This document shows, piece after piece, positions 55,387 to 64,000 of a DNA stretch of 64,000 bases. The stretch comes from DATFJT01 sp965230755. GTDB taxonomy: Bacteria > Bacteroidota > Bacteroidia > Chitinophagales > Saprospiraceae. Location: contig CBDDLT010000010.1 of the NCBI GenBank assembly GCA_965230755.1, positions 1-64,000 of the forward strand, in the 5' to 3' direction. The position numbers and the translations under genes are program-made. The stretch's first letter is position 1. Every line of letters begins with the position of its first letter. The notes under the pieces were generated by a model. The model saw only the letters and a list, made by a program, of their open reading frames with translations, had not been told where the DNA came from and ran no database searches.

Positions 55387-56970
55387 ATGAAGCAGTTCTT
55401 TCTTACATATATCATCTTTGGCTTTTTGCTTTTCTTTTCTTGCGATGATGGATTCGAAGAAATCAATGAAAACCCATTGGCACCGACAGAAGTCAACTAC
55501 GAGGCCATTTTTAATGAACTAGTCAACTCTTTGCGCCTGGATTGGAATCAGCAATTGTTCTTGCACAATGAGATCTTATACGATGTAACCGAATTGGGCG
55601 TAGTCACCGCCAAGACTTTTGGGAATGTCGATTCCGGAACGGAAGAAATCTGGAGCAATTACTACTCTGCATTAAAAAATGCCCGCCAGTTGGAAGAAAA
55701 TATTGACGAACTCGTAGGTGCCGATCTGGAAGCCACATTGATCGTCAAAGCCCAAATCGACATCCTGATGGCCTACAAGACCTTTAAGCTCCTGGATCTT
55801 TTTGGCAGTATCCCATATTCTGAGGCAGGAAGGGCCTATGGTGACCAGGCTATAGTACGACCCAAATACGATGATGAAAGAGATATCTATCTTTCCCTCC
55901 TGACAGATCTACGAGAAGCCAGCGATTTATTGATCATTACTTCCGGAAATACGGCTGCCGGTAATCCTTTTCTTCGGGTAGGTTCACATGACGCTTTGTT
56001 TGGTGACAATTTGGGACAATGGATCAAATTCTCCAACTCCATGCTATTGAAATATCTGGTTCGAATCGCGGACAAAGAACCGGAATTGGTCAATGAAGAA
56101 GTAGCGAATATCTTGACCAACGGCTATGATTTGATCAATCCGGGCGAAGACGTCATGATGAGTCCATCCCAGCAAGGCTGGTCGAATCTGGGAGTAAACT
56201 GGTCCTTTCGAGAACACAACAAACTGAGAATGGGCTCGAATCTATGGACCCTCTTAACGGAAGATGACGAGATCCTCGATCCCAGAGCCAACATTTTCTT
56301 CGAAACCAATAATACGGATGAATGGGTGGCCTTTCCTCAGCTTCCCAATAGTGGAATCCCTCAGTCCGGCGGTGCTCCCTATGACAAAGACATCAGAGAT
56401 AATGCTTACGACAACAAGGGCGATGGGAACATCTACTCTTCCTTCAATTTTTACCTGGTTCGAGACGAACAAGACATCCCCGAAATATTGCTTACCGCTG
56501 CAGAAATGAAGTTCATTTTAGCAGAGGTATTTCTAAAAGGAATAGGCACTGGCCAAGATCAATCAATCGCCAGCTTTAGATACGCAGAAGGCATGCTGAC
56601 TTCTATGGAATTTTGGCAAGATCTCGTCCAAAATTCATCTATTTGGGAAAACAAACCAACACCACTCTCCACCGGCGAACTCTACCAGTTAACGGAAAAC
56701 CCTAAATATAAATTCGTTGTTGGAGCCAGTGAAGAGGAGAACTTATCCAAGATTTACACCCAGCGATGGATTAATTACTTCAGACAGCCCTGGGAAGCCT
56801 TTACCATGATTCGTCAGACTAATCTTATCCCTAGGGAAAAACCCACAAACGATTTCTTTAGATTCCAGTATCCTGTGTCGGAGTCGGCTTATAACTTCGA
56901 TAATTGGTCAGAGCAAGTGGGTAGAATGGGTGGAGATGAGACGGATGTTAGGCTTTGGTGGATGGAGTAA
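55387..56970 (+). CDS. SusD/RagB-family outer-membrane lipoprotein
   Basis: 527-aa glycan-binding lid for SusC. The signal is MKQFFLTYIIFGFLLFFSC with C19 lipidated. The body has TPR-like helices and the SusD region ATLIVKAQIDILMAYKTFKL ... DLFGSIPYSEAGR, and the C-terminal YTQRWINYFRQPWEAFTMIR. It belongs to the SusD-like (RagB) group rather than the starch SusD subgroup. It starts four bases after susC and ends the locus. Confidence 0.95.
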   Translation: MKQFFLTYIIFGFLLFFSCDDGFEEINENPLAPTEVNYEAIFNELVNSLRLDWNQQLFLHNEILYDVTELGVVTAKTFGNVDSGTEEIWSNYYSALKNARQLEENIDELVGADLEATLIVKAQIDILMAYKTFKLLDLFGSIPYSEAGRAYGDQAIVRPKYDDERDIYLSLLTDLREASDLLIITSGNTAAGNPFLRVGSHDALFGDNLGQWIKFSNSMLLKYLVRIADKEPELVNEEVANILTNGYDLINPGEDVMMSPSQQGWSNLGVNWSFREHNKLRMGSNLWTLLTEDDEILDPRANIFFETNNTDEWVAFPQLPNSGIPQSGGAPYDKDIRDNAYDNKGDGNIYSSFNFYLVRDEQDIPEILLTAAEMKFILAEVFLKGIGTGQDQSIASFRYAEGMLTSMEFWQDLVQNSSIWENKPTPLSTGELYQLTENPKYKFVVGASEEENLSKIYTQRWINYFRQPWEAFTMIRQTNLIPREKPTNDFFRFQYPVSESAYNFDNWSEQVGRMGGDETDVRLWWME

Positions 56971-57012
56971 GAGGTCGGATAATTAATTGTGTTTGATCAC
57001 TGCTTTAATTAT

Positions 57013-57057
57013 AATCTGTAGCTTGGACATGTCTGCTTATGGCTGAAACTACAGATT
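57013..57057. repeat. Stem-loop downstream of SusD gene
   Basis: AATCTGTAG (57013-57021) and CTACAGATT (57049-57057) form a perfect 9-bp stem around a 27-base loop, 42 bases after the SusD stop. No T-tract follows, so it may be an mRNA 3' end stabiliser rather than a classical terminator. Confidence 0.45.
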
Positions 57058-57117
57058 GGTGGGTTTGTACTTTTGCCTAGCGATAGTGATATTACTTAAT
57101 TCATTATTATACATTGA

Positions 57118-57247
57118 AATTAACGGGTTTGTGTATTAGCAGTTGCGGATTTTAAGCAACTACTTTCGGATTACAAAATACCTTAATTTAAGCAATTAAA
57201 ATTTGATAAAGCACTTCAACCGCTATTGCTTATACACGTTGTTATGC
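57118..57247. repeat. attC-like imperfect inverted repeat beside the DISARM module
   Basis: GTGTATTAGCAGTTGCGG (57131-57148) pairs with CCGCTATTGCTTATACAC (57220-57237) at 15 of 18 positions. Outside the arms are TAAC at 57121-57124 and GTTATGC at 57241-57247, equivalent to a GCATAAC-like end on the minus strand. It is laid out like an integron attC: R box, short spacer, L arm, long variable centre, L arm, R box. The size of 130 bases fits attC lengths. It ends 10 bases before the last codon of drmB, where a cassette attC would sit. No integrase is in view. Confidence 0.45.
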
Positions 57248-57257
57248 AATCGCCCTT

Positions 57258-59192
57258 TCACATTTTGTTTATTATATTCTTGAAATATCCATATTCTTTG
57301 TCGATTAAAATTCGTCTGTCGAGATAGCAATTAAACATTTCACAAGATGTTTCCGGTAAAAGAGTGCAACTGAAACAAGCTGAAAGATTCAAATTCGCTA
57401 CACCTTGTCCATTTGTATGATAGCAAATAGGGTCTGTCGCACAGTCAATGGCTCTTATCATTGCCGATTCTATCAACTTGCCAATTCGGTCGTCATCACA
57501 AATCGATGTTATTCCTCCGTAACTTCCTTCCGAACCTGCAATGGTGTATATCAAAACTCCATTCATTCCAAGTTCTTCATCAATATAAAGTCGTTCTTGA
57601 ATAGATGTTGATGGATAACCGCATAAATACTCCAATTCCTTGATCAATAGATGAGAAAACGTATGAATAAGAACAAATTTCTGATTTAACTCAAAATCTT
57701 CATTAAAAGACGATTCAAATTGCTGTTTGTTCCCAATCAAAATGGCAAGTCGCTCTTCTAATTTCGGATTGTTTTTAATCCATTCATCCAAAATTGTATG
57801 GTCAAATTCAAAGAATATGCCTTCTCCAAAACTTTCTATTGCTGGAAGATATTTAGTCGTTTTGCCATAGGTTGATGTAAATTTCTTCGTAATACTTTCT
57901 ATAGTGTTTTTTTCGGTGTCTTCATCTTCTAAAAATGAGTTCGTTGAAATAGGCTCCTGCCTTGTATAAGATGTTTGAACTGAAGTGATTTTTATTTTGT
58001 CCATTTTATAAATGGATTTAATCACATTACTTTGAAATAGTGATTTGTCAATTTTGTTAAAAATCAATTTATCCTCAATTCTCTCGTTATCTTTTTCAGT
58101 AATGAATTTATATTCATCAAATCGGTATTGATTTTCAGTTTTTGCGATTTCAACTTCCCTTTCACTAAAATTGTTATCAATTAGCTTTTGTATCGTTTCA
58201 GCATCAATGTCTATATTTTTATATCGTTTTAAGTTTCTTGAAATTGCTTGAGCATTGCTTCCGTCATTATGTTCCTCTCTGATTAGATTAATTGAAAATT
58301 CGTTCAACTCATCATTTGCAGGAATAAAAATACTTGACAGAATGTTCGGATAATAGACACTATTACTTGACCGTATTACTGGTTTAAATAAAATGTCGGT
58401 TTCCTTGGTATTCGGTAGCAATTCTTGAATTTTAACTCGCAAATTAAATAGACCAGAAAGTGTTGTAAAGTTCAACTGTTCTCCATTTTTTCTTTTTGCT
58501 ATTATCCAAATACCTTTTAAATCATCTAACTTATCAGATGTTTTATATTCAAATATTACATCATCGGGAACTTGGATATTCCCAAGTGTAATAATTTCTT
58601 CTTCGTCTGTTGTATCTTTCACATCTGTATTTTCTTCCTTTTTCCTTCCTCTAAATAATGACCATTTATCCCAAGGGATGTCAGCGATTTCTCCGTTTGG
58701 CGAAGTTAGAATGAAACGCACTTGCTCCAAATCATAGAATTTTCGCTTTTTATCTCTGTTTTTAACGTAACAACTATAGCATTTTGGTGGATAAAATTTC
58801 TCTTTATGATAAGAATCAACATTGTTTTCCCAATTGTTTTTCCATTTGTCAATTCTGTCAAAACGATTGCAGTTGTTACAATAAAACCATTCAGGGAAAT
58901 ATTTAGCAGATAAAAATGCGAATGGATTTTCAGGCTTATAACCTTGTTTCAACTCATTGACAGGTATTTTTATCAAGTACTCTAACTCTTGAAAGTATTT
59001 GCTTAATCGATTCTTAAATCTTTTGTCGATTATAAAATTGTGTTCTTCAAATTGTCCGTTTACAGTTTGAAAAAAAGGCCACTCGTTGAAATTGTCGATT
59101 AATATTGAACCGTCTCTTGTTTCGATAATAGAACCTACACCACCATAAGAACTAATGGCTTTTCTTGTTTGTATTTGCTCAAATTGTCCCAT
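57258..59192 (-). CDS. drmB: DISARM protein DrmB (DUF1998 family)
   Basis: 644-aa component of the DISARM anti-phage system, which binds DNA with DrmA. The N-terminus reads QTRKAISSYGGVGSIIET. A Cys4 cluster follows (FYCNNCNRF ... KCYSCY, residues about 103-142). The C-terminal DUF1998 region includes LIHTFSHLLIKELEYLCGYP, AGSEGSYGGI and a final cysteine cluster (ACFSCTLLPETSCEMFNC). Overlap of one base with drmA (TAATG) implies coupling. No drmC or methyltransferase gene follows before the attC-like repeat. Confidence 0.88.
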   Translation of the reverse strand: MGQFEQIQTRKAISSYGGVGSIIETRDGSILIDNFNEWPFFQTVNGQFEEHNFIIDKRFKNRLSKYFQELEYLIKIPVNELKQGYKPENPFAFLSAKYFPEWFYCNNCNRFDRIDKWKNNWENNVDSYHKEKFYPPKCYSCYVKNRDKKRKFYDLEQVRFILTSPNGEIADIPWDKWSLFRGRKKEENTDVKDTTDEEEIITLGNIQVPDDVIFEYKTSDKLDDLKGIWIIAKRKNGEQLNFTTLSGLFNLRVKIQELLPNTKETDILFKPVIRSSNSVYYPNILSSIFIPANDELNEFSINLIREEHNDGSNAQAISRNLKRYKNIDIDAETIQKLIDNNFSEREVEIAKTENQYRFDEYKFITEKDNERIEDKLIFNKIDKSLFQSNVIKSIYKMDKIKITSVQTSYTRQEPISTNSFLEDEDTEKNTIESITKKFTSTYGKTTKYLPAIESFGEGIFFEFDHTILDEWIKNNPKLEERLAILIGNKQQFESSFNEDFELNQKFVLIHTFSHLLIKELEYLCGYPSTSIQERLYIDEELGMNGVLIYTIAGSEGSYGGITSICDDDRIGKLIESAMIRAIDCATDPICYHTNGQGVANLNLSACFSCTLLPETSCEMFNCYLDRRILIDKEYGYFKNIINKM

Positions 59193-62100
59193 TATTTGTT
59201 AATTATTTTTACAATGCTGTTTGTATCAATTTCTCGCATCGACATCATTAAACTCCAATCATCTAATTCGGACATTTTCTTAATCAAAATTTTGTATGTC
59301 AAATCACCTTCTTTTGTTGTCCATTTTTCGACCAATATTTTTAGCTTATCCAAAGCATAATTCAGTTGCTTTTTATTTTTGATTCTATTAGAAATAAAAG
59401 TCTTTAGCTCTTCATAATCGCCTGTAAAATCTTTTGCTCTTTTGTCCAAATACCAACCCTGTTTATGGCGAACATAACAAACCAACAAACTCGCTAAAAC
59501 CTTATCTAATGCGATTTCTGTAAAAGGTGTTACACTTAATGGCTCTACAAATTTGTAATAGGCGTTGTTGAAAGGAACATAATTTTCAAAATACGATTTA
59601 TCTCTTGAACGATTGGCGTCCAATAGATTGATTACAATTCCTCTGTCTTTTCTTCCTACACGACTTGATGCCTGAATGTATTCAGCCACATTTTTAGGTT
59701 GTCCATTCATTAACATTATGTTGAGCCGTTCAATGTCAATCCCAACGGAAAACATATTGGAAGCTAAGACCAAATCGACTGTGTTATGAACAAAACTCCA
59801 GCCATCTTTCAAAATCAAATTAAAAGGATTTTCAATGTCGTTTAAAAACTGTTTTATTTTATTGCTTTCAACTCTTGCCGTTAATTCTTTCGTTCGTCCT
59901 GCAAGTCCAAAATAGTTAAAACCATAAACTTGTTTGTTTAGTTGATAACGAGTGTGTAATAGTTTTAAAAAACCTGAAATTTCTGCAGGAACCTTGTTGT
60001 ACACTTTTCCTACATCACGTAAAGTGTTGTAAAATGAAACGATTGTCCAAAAATTGTTTTCTCTATTAATTGCTTCTTCCCTTGACAATTCTTCCTTTGT
60101 TCGATAATATTGAAATAACTTGATTCGTGCTAAAAGCAAATTTCCCAAAATCCGTATTTGAGAATTAAGTGCTGTTTTTCCTGTTGGCATAAAGCCAATG
60201 TGTTTTCGTTTACTTTCAGTTGATACGTATGAGAAAAAGTTGTCATCATAAGTTACTCCCATTGGTGGAAATATGTTCAATTTTCTATTTCCGTAGAGCA
60301 TTGCAACTTGTTGTTCGGTATTTCTTGTTGTTGCTGTTGAAGTGATTATTTTGGGTTTCTTATTTCCTTTTGTAGCAAGTAACTCTACGATTGACTCGTA
60401 TAATCCAGTTATTGAACCCAAAGGACCGCTTAACAAGTGTAACTCGTCTTGAATAATTAAATCAGGCGGTTGTTTGTTCTTGTCTTTTTCCTCTAATACA
60501 GAATTAAAAAGACGATGGCCTTCTTGTCTATGCGAAAGCATTGCGAATTTATCTACCGTTGCAAAAAGTAATGTAGGCGGATTTTGGTAGATTTTATCAT
60601 CTACAAAGTAAATTGGAAGTTCTTCGCTGAAGGCACAATCTGCATTTAGACAATTAGTGGAAAACGCTCTGTCTGTCGCTCTATAGCCCAAGTCAAATTT
60701 CCCCGCTTGGTTTTGCGTTACCAAGTTGCAACCGCACCAAGAACAGTTTGTTATTGGAAACGTATTTGCTTTTCGATAATCGCCATTTTTCTTGTTGTTT
60801 AACTTGGTTATTTCGTCAAATACCTTTTTATAAATTGAACGAGCATCTTTATAAGAATTTGGCGTTGTTGAAGCTCCAACCCACATCCCAATTGAAACTT
60901 TGTCATCGCCAAAGAAGTATTCGTGAGTGGTATTAAAGTTTCTTCTCAAAAAATCCAGCGATAAGATTAGCTTCGTTGCCCTCTCAAATTGCTGTGCTGT
61001 TAAAAGACGAAGTGTGTAACGCATTATCACAGAAACACCATCTGCATCTTTAACGTGTACAATTCTTCTGTTGATAATAGTAAAAGCAGTTACCGCTAAA
61101 TATGCTTCTGTTTTTCCACCTCCTGTTGGAAACCAAAGTAAATCGACAACATTGTTTCTATCTTCTGAATCTTCATTGATTGTAGATTCAATATTCAAAA
61201 GAAAGAACGCTAATTGGAATGGTCTGTAGTTTGGTTTGAATGAATGGTTTTTGAAGAATTCTAAATCGTTATAGCTATATTGCTCCTTAATTTCTGATAG
61301 TTCAATTCCTTTTTTACCGAACAAATCTTTGTTTGAAATGAGCATTTGGATATACATTGCCGTATTTGCTAATAAAAAAGCCTTGAATGCGGTTTCATTT
61401 TCAGAAAGGAAATCTATGTTTTTGATTAATCTGTCATAGGTTCTATTTTGCTTTTCTAATATGGTTGTTAAGGAATTTTTGTAATTGTTTTCCGTTCTTG
61501 TCTTTTCTTGTTCAGCAATCCAATTCTTGTACTCGTTGACAAATAATTTTAGCTTATGTATAATTACCGTTTTATCTAAATCTGTCCATATCGAAAGTTT
61601 CTTCAACTCGGTAATTTCTTTCAAATCATTCGGGAAATCATCTTTAAAAGCATTGCTATAATTCTTAATGTCAACTTCGGGTAAAAAAGTGGTTTTTATT
61701 TCCGTTGGATTCTTGTTATTATTCCAAGTAACCGCACAACCGTGTCCAATAGCGAAAGAATGCTCTTTTCGGTATTGAAAGTTGATAAGATTTAATTCTT
61801 TGTCAAACGGGTTAATTTCAGAAAGTTGTTTGTACGGTAAAAAATTAACTCCTGAAATTGCTATTTCGCCTTGAAATATGGCTTTTATATTTAATTGTTC
61901 ATTACCAAAGGAAAATTTGTTTTTTGGGTGATTTAATCTATTTGCCAAAATAATTTTTATGAATTTGCCATAATGTGTTTCATAAATTTTCTTGTAATAA
62001 CAAGTAACGATGGAATTGTCTTCTTGACTTTGGTCTAATGGATATTCTTTGGATTCATCGGCAATAATTTCGGTTAAGTTTAGCTCTACAGTTATCGGCT

Positions 62101-62797
62101 CTCTCTTAACCCTTTTCCAAAGTCTTTGCCCTAACAGCAATTCTCCTTTTTTATATGCTGTACTATTTACTAACTCCGTTTGTTGTTCATTTTCTTTAAA
62201 TCTGGTCTTATAGTTCCGAATAGACAATCCTCCTTTGTCAAATTCTTCTTTGTTTAAGAGCATTAGCCCATTTTCATACTTGAAATATTTACTAATTGAG
62301 TTGTATGGATGTTCCATAAACCAATTGTAATCTTCCTCTTTAATTTCTATCGATGCTTTTGTAGATTCAAGTTGTACATATTTTGCATAATTAAATGTAA
62401 CTGTTAAAGTCTTTGCATCTTTTGGAACACAAAAGGTTAAACCAAAATTTGTAGGGAAATATTGATTGGCTTCAGAGTACTCTTTTTCAGGTTCAATAGC
62501 TTTACTTTTGTCAACATCTTCATCAAAATCGTTTTCAGCTTCTTCATCAGATTCTAAATCTGTGTCAAGGTTGTCATCTTCCAATTCTGCATTTGCATCA
62601 ATAGTTTCCTTTTCTCCAATAGACGTTTCTACATCTCGCTCTGGAAACAAAATGCCTGAATAATATCTACTCAATGGATAATCCGAGATTATTTCATTTT
62701 CGTCATCTGAAACAAAAACATCCGAGCCAGGACCAATCAAATTATTTTTGATTGTATCTCTAAATATTAATCTCGGCTCATTTATGTAATCACTCAT
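59192..62797 (-). CDS. drmA: DISARM helicase DrmA
   Basis: 1201-aa superfamily 2 helicase with Walker A FPTGGGKTEAYL near residue 557, DEAH-like IIQDELHLLSGP near 786, SAT-like TSTATTRN, and motif VI YIQASSRVGRKDRG near 1046. An inserted Cys4 module (NCSWCGC ... NCLNADC, near 690) probably binds zinc. Residues about 65-110 are a very acidic stretch (DDNLDTDLESDEEAENDFDED), possibly the flexible inhibitory segment seen in DrmAB. With drmB it is the DISARM core. It overlaps the upstream gene by eight bases. Confidence 0.9.
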   Translation of the reverse strand: MSDYINEPRLIFRDTIKNNLIGPGSDVFVSDDENEIISDYPLSRYYSGILFPERDVETSIGEKETIDANAELEDDNLDTDLESDEEAENDFDEDVDKSKAIEPEKEYSEANQYFPTNFGLTFCVPKDAKTLTVTFNYAKYVQLESTKASIEIKEEDYNWFMEHPYNSISKYFKYENGLMLLNKEEFDKGGLSIRNYKTRFKENEQQTELVNSTAYKKGELLLGQRLWKRVKREPITVELNLTEIIADESKEYPLDQSQEDNSIVTCYYKKIYETHYGKFIKIILANRLNHPKNKFSFGNEQLNIKAIFQGEIAISGVNFLPYKQLSEINPFDKELNLINFQYRKEHSFAIGHGCAVTWNNNKNPTEIKTTFLPEVDIKNYSNAFKDDFPNDLKEITELKKLSIWTDLDKTVIIHKLKLFVNEYKNWIAEQEKTRTENNYKNSLTTILEKQNRTYDRLIKNIDFLSENETAFKAFLLANTAMYIQMLISNKDLFGKKGIELSEIKEQYSYNDLEFFKNHSFKPNYRPFQLAFFLLNIESTINEDSEDRNNVVDLLWFPTGGGKTEAYLAVTAFTIINRRIVHVKDADGVSVIMRYTLRLLTAQQFERATKLILSLDFLRRNFNTTHEYFFGDDKVSIGMWVGASTTPNSYKDARSIYKKVFDEITKLNNKKNGDYRKANTFPITNCSWCGCNLVTQNQAGKFDLGYRATDRAFSTNCLNADCAFSEELPIYFVDDKIYQNPPTLLFATVDKFAMLSHRQEGHRLFNSVLEEKDKNKQPPDLIIQDELHLLSGPLGSITGLYESIVELLATKGNKKPKIITSTATTRNTEQQVAMLYGNRKLNIFPPMGVTYDDNFFSYVSTESKRKHIGFMPTGKTALNSQIRILGNLLLARIKLFQYYRTKEELSREEAINRENNFWTIVSFYNTLRDVGKVYNKVPAEISGFLKLLHTRYQLNKQVYGFNYFGLAGRTKELTARVESNKIKQFLNDIENPFNLILKDGWSFVHNTVDLVLASNMFSVGIDIERLNIMLMNGQPKNVAEYIQASSRVGRKDRGIVINLLDANRSRDKSYFENYVPFNNAYYKFVEPLSVTPFTEIALDKVLASLLVCYVRHKQGWYLDKRAKDFTGDYEELKTFISNRIKNKKQLNYALDKLKILVEKWTTKEGDLTYKILIKKMSELDDWSLMMSMREIDTNSIVKIINK

Positions 62798-64000
62798 CTA
62801 TCAAAGTCTTTTTTATTATTGTTTTTTCTTGAATTGTAGCTGTTAGTTTGTCCAAAATATCGTTTGGTATTTTACTCAAGGAATCACTTACTTCCTCCTT
62901 GCCAGAAGCAACATAATCCAAAAGGTCGCTACCTAAAATTTTACCTGCCTGTTGCCTGATTGAATGATCTTTTTTAGAATATAGTTTGAACTTTTCAAAC
63001 TCCGTAACTAACAAATCATCAGTACGATTCTTCTTTATACAAAATTCACGAATTACTTCCATAGTTTTTACCCTTGGAAATCGTGTTTCGCAATTTTCGT
63101 TTAAATAATTTCGGAATGTGTTGTAATGAATTTTGAATGCAGAAAAAAGAGCTTCATACAGTTTTTCGGTACTTTCGTATTGATTGCACAAATCTTTCAA
63201 TGTTTGTTTCCAGCTATCCGAATACGTATCGAACGAATCCAACAATTTTTCTGTGTCAAAGATTTTAAGGATTCTTCTGAATTCTTCCTTGCTGTCGTTT
63301 TGATAAAATCTGATTGTTGAATTTTCGTATGTCTCTCCAATGGTTGTCTTAATAAGTTCACTATTTTCTATGAGGAAGATACCTTTAGAAGAATCAAATT
63401 TATCAACAGTTCCATCGTTAAATTGAATTTCATAAATCGCTTTTTCTTTAGGCAAATCAGAAGCCTCGTAAGGGTTGTCTCTGAAGTTCTCATCATTTAA
63501 ATCAAAATCAAAGACATCGTCCAAATCTCGTTTTTTTACTTCTATTGGATGATTGAAATCCGTATTGAAAAATACCAACCTGTCTTTATGGCTTAACTTC
63601 TCTTTTTCTTGTTGATGATAGGTGCGTTCAACATTTTCAAACGAAATTTCGTCTAAATTTTCATAACAGAGAACTTTACAGTTTCCTTTGATAGCCTTAA
63701 TCTTGGAATATAACTCCATATTGTTTAAGTATGGGACGATTACCAATTTTCTATGGGAATTCTGCCTGTCATTTAACCACTTATCCAAATAAAGTTTTGA
63801 GTTGTCAATTCGCTTATCACTTATTAACTCAATATTGTAGATTTTCTCACTTTTAAGTTGATTGGAAAAGGCATCATAATTTTTCTTTTCTGTAAGTACA
63901 TAAACTGATTTAGGATAGATTTCTTTGGCTTTTTGGTTTATGTAATTCCATTTCAAATTTTCGTTTTCGAGAGCGTTTGCAATTTTTGAAAACACGCTGA
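62790..64000 (-). CDS. DISARM DrmE-like protein, partial at window edge
   Basis: The frame is open through position 64000, so the start is outside the window and the GTG at 63993-63995 is an internal codon. About 400 C-terminal residues are seen. They show a RecA-like fold (SVYVLTEKKNYDAF, RKLVIVPYLNNMELYSKI, KVLCYENLDEI) and a helical C-terminus. DrmE is the expected gene just upstream of drmA in class 2 DISARM. The assignment rests on position, operon structure and this fold, not on a definite motif. Confidence 0.5.
   Translation of the reverse strand, partial: SVFSKIANALENENLKWNYINQKAKEIYPKSVYVLTEKKNYDAFSNQLKSEKIYNIELISDKRIDNSKLYLDKWLNDRQNSHRKLVIVPYLNNMELYSKIKAIKGNCKVLCYENLDEISFENVERTYHQQEKEKLSHKDRLVFFNTDFNHPIEVKKRDLDDVFDFDLNDENFRDNPYEASDLPKEKAIYEIQFNDGTVDKFDSSKGIFLIENSELIKTTIGETYENSTIRFYQNDSKEEFRRILKIFDTEKLLDSFDTYSDSWKQTLKDLCNQYESTEKLYEALFSAFKIHYNTFRNYLNENCETRFPRVKTMEVIREFCIKKNRTDDLLVTEFEKFKLYSKKDHSIRQQAGKILGSDLLDYVASGKEEVSDSLSKIPNDILDKLTATIQEKTIIKKTLIDE

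Noticed and set aside
57258..64000. A BREX or restriction-modification system
   Set aside because: No PglX, PglZ, BrxC, restriction or methylase motif is visible; DUF1998 plus the large helicase fits DISARM better.

Overview
The window comes from a member of the Bacteroidota. The evidence is a SusC/SusD pair, two kinds of type IX secretion (T9SS) C-terminal sorting domain, many small lipoproteins, TAnnTTTG-type -7 promoter boxes, few clear Shine-Dalgarno sequences and an A+T-rich genome. A free-living, aerobic Saprospirales- or Cytophagales-like lineage is my inference (copper ATPase, Fe/Mn superoxide dismutase, fatty-acid desaturase); no rRNA is present to fix it.

Layout. 0.2-4.6 kb: a TlpA-like thioredoxin, then ffh-dapA-dapB-dapD (signal recognition particle and the succinylase branch of diaminopimelate/lysine synthesis). 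4.6-9 kb: a small lipoprotein, two T9SS-exported proteins (type B and type A tails) and an AraC regulator. 9.1-16.1 kb: a six-gene, tightly packed, largely uncharacterised operon (207-aa protein, 128-aa protein, 953-aa protein, tail-collar protein, tandem GT2 glycosyltransferase, HopA1-like protein), facing a solitary LytTR regulator across a 359-bp divergent region with a perfect 11-bp inverted repeat. 17.1-21.8 kb: a five-gene operon pairing a NitT/TauT-type ABC importer with an OmpA-anchored substrate-binding protein and a CADD-like haem-oxygenase-fold diiron enzyme. 21.9-26.3 kb: arginine deiminase, thioesterase, YihY-type membrane protein, an ECF sigma factor and a membrane-anchored beta-barrel partner. 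26.4-31.5 kb: a lipid desaturase, GNAT, MscS, WG-TonB protein, a small exported protein, a MazG-like protein and a lipoprotein; five of these genes carry single-base frameshifts.

31.6-43.7 kb is mostly housekeeping: tRNA-Leu, tRNA-Gly, an L-type lectin, smc, a TrmH-family methyltransferase, a PBP1-type lipoprotein, guaA, copA, a lipoprotein-type superoxide dismutase and tRNA-His. 43.7-48.3 kb has two penicillin-binding-protein-like serine hydrolases, an outer-membrane-type protein and a 7-TM AraC regulator. 48.4-57.0 kb is a glycoprotein-utilisation locus: a LacI repressor, a 14-bp palindromic operator, a LamG/PNGase-F-like amidase (frameshifted), SusC and SusD. 57.1-64.0 kb is a DISARM-type phage-defence module (drmB, drmA and a partial drmE-like gene that runs off the window). 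Its 3' end abuts an attC-like imperfect inverted repeat.

Two themes stand out. The 9-16 kb operon and the ABC/diiron operon are the best candidates for undescribed systems. The six single-base indels, five of them insertions within about 3.4 kb, look more like local sequence error than gene decay, and should be resolved before any of those genes is called a pseudogene.
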